From the NCBI RefSeq assembly GCF_047729555.1, contig NZ_CP159825.1, positions 1,178,001-1,242,000 of the forward strand: a DNA stretch of 64,000 nucleotides, written 5' to 3'. Each line of letters opens with the position of its first letter. The first letter of the stretch is position 1. Below are positions 63,818-64,000 of the stretch, in pieces. The notes beneath the pieces were generated by a model. That model was not told the origin of the DNA. It made no database searches and worked only from the letters and a program-made list of their open reading frames with translations. The stretch comes from Porticoccus sp905181945. GTDB lineage: Bacteria; Pseudomonadota; Gammaproteobacteria; Pseudomonadales; Porticoccaceae. Both the position numbers and the translations under genes were made by a program.

Positions 63818-64000
63818 ATGAGCAGCTACAACCTTTCCATCCTAATAATAGCGCTATGTGGCTTTATACTGAACGGCTGCACTAGCCAAATTACCAACAA
63901 AAGTATCAGTGCTCAGCCATATCAAACACCTCATACCAAGTTAGCCCCAGTGCCCATTAAAAATATCCAAACACTTTCTGAGCAAAGAAAAATATTACGT
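63818..64000 (+). CDS. Lipoprotein (partial, N-terminus only)
   Basis: The first 61 codons of a lipoprotein are visible. A hydrophobic signal (LSILIIALCGFIL) leads to the lipobox LNGC, giving a lipidated Cys at residue 21. The rest is a Gln/Pro/Thr-rich linker (AQPYQTPHTKLAPVPIK). The position divergent from hemA suggests either LolB or the TPR-repeat lipoprotein found there in Pseudomonas. I see none of the aromatic residues typical of the LolB N-terminus, so the TPR type is slightly favoured. The gene runs off the right edge. Confidence 0.7.
   Translation, partial: MSSYNLSILIIALCGFILNGCTSQITNKSISAQPYQTPHTKLAPVPIKNIQTLSEQRKILR

Noticed and set aside
63818..64000. Calling the right-edge lipoprotein LolB
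   Set aside because: The position beside hemA fits, but only 61 codons are visible and they lack the expected LolB aromatic residues, so only 'lipoprotein' is supported.
1..64000. CRISPR arrays, insertion sequences, prophage genes, tRNA or rRNA genes
   Set aside because: No regularly spaced repeats, transposase or phage proteins, or recognisable tRNA/rRNA sequences were seen. The only recombinase is chromosomal XerC. A tRNAscan or Infernal run would be decisive for RNAs.

Overview
The window is a stretch of ordinary bacterial chromosome from an AT-rich gammaproteobacterium. Gene content and order resemble Pseudomonas and the Cellvibrionales/OMG-type marine groups: mrcA next to aroKB-gltBD, hemCD-hemX-hemY divergent from argH, lptM-lysA-dapF-DUF484-xerC, mreBCD divergent from gatCAB, and hemA-prfA-prmC. 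I saw no insertion sequence, prophage, CRISPR array, rRNA or tRNA gene. The species cannot be named from sequence reading alone.

Layout. 1-7.0 kb (minus strand): glutamate synthase gltD (partial) and gltB, then shikimate genes aroB and aroK. 7.1-12.5 kb (plus): penicillin-binding protein 1A, an HAD nucleotidase, hslR and ATP-type PEP carboxykinase. 12.5-16.7 kb (minus): hemC-hemD-hemX-hemY. 17-22.8 kb (plus): argH, then the lptM-lysA-dapF-DUF484-xerC operon, with cyaY divergent. 22.8-25.9 kb (minus): a nitrogen cluster of TorF-type porin, PII protein, ammonium channel amtB and a second PII gene, headed by a clear sigma-54 promoter. 26.1-32.7 kb: ubiK, sfsA, the decayed remnant of a metallophosphoesterase gene, then dksA-gluQ-pcnB-folK-deoxynucleoside kinase-panB. 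32.8-40.5 kb: glutathione S-transferase, esterase, ubiX, mpl, PPi-type phosphofructokinase and a large RND/MMPL exporter with an internal tandem repeat. 40.7-43.5 kb: proA-nadD-rsfS-rlmH. 43.5-51.4 kb (minus): a small unknown gene, a nitrilase, yhdP and mreBCD. 51.7-55 kb: gatCAB. 55-56.7 kb: three small genes and cspA. 56.8-59.6 kb (minus): two DEAD-box RNA helicases. 59.8-63.7 kb: a flavin reductase, then prmC, prfA and hemA on the minus strand. The right edge holds the start of a lipoprotein gene.

How it works together. The window is dominated by core metabolism: nitrogen assimilation (gltBD, amtB, two PII proteins), amino acids (argH, lysA, dapF, proA, aroBK), tetrapyrroles (hemACDXY), cell wall and shape (mrcA, mpl, mreBCD, yhdP) and translation (gatCAB, prfA, prmC, rlmH, rsfS, gluQ). 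Several genes that relatives keep at these positions are missing here: pilMNOPQ and damX around aroKB, hslO between hslR and pckA, panC after panB, maf and rng between mreD and yhdP, and mrdA-rodA after rlmH. With the decayed gene before dksA, this fits a lineage that has lost or moved genes.

I found no obviously new multi-gene system. The most interesting items are the sigma-54-driven porin-PII-amtB-PII cluster, the metallophosphoesterase remnant, the 51-bp tandem duplication in the exporter, and a 15-bp perfect palindrome overlapping the dksA promoter.
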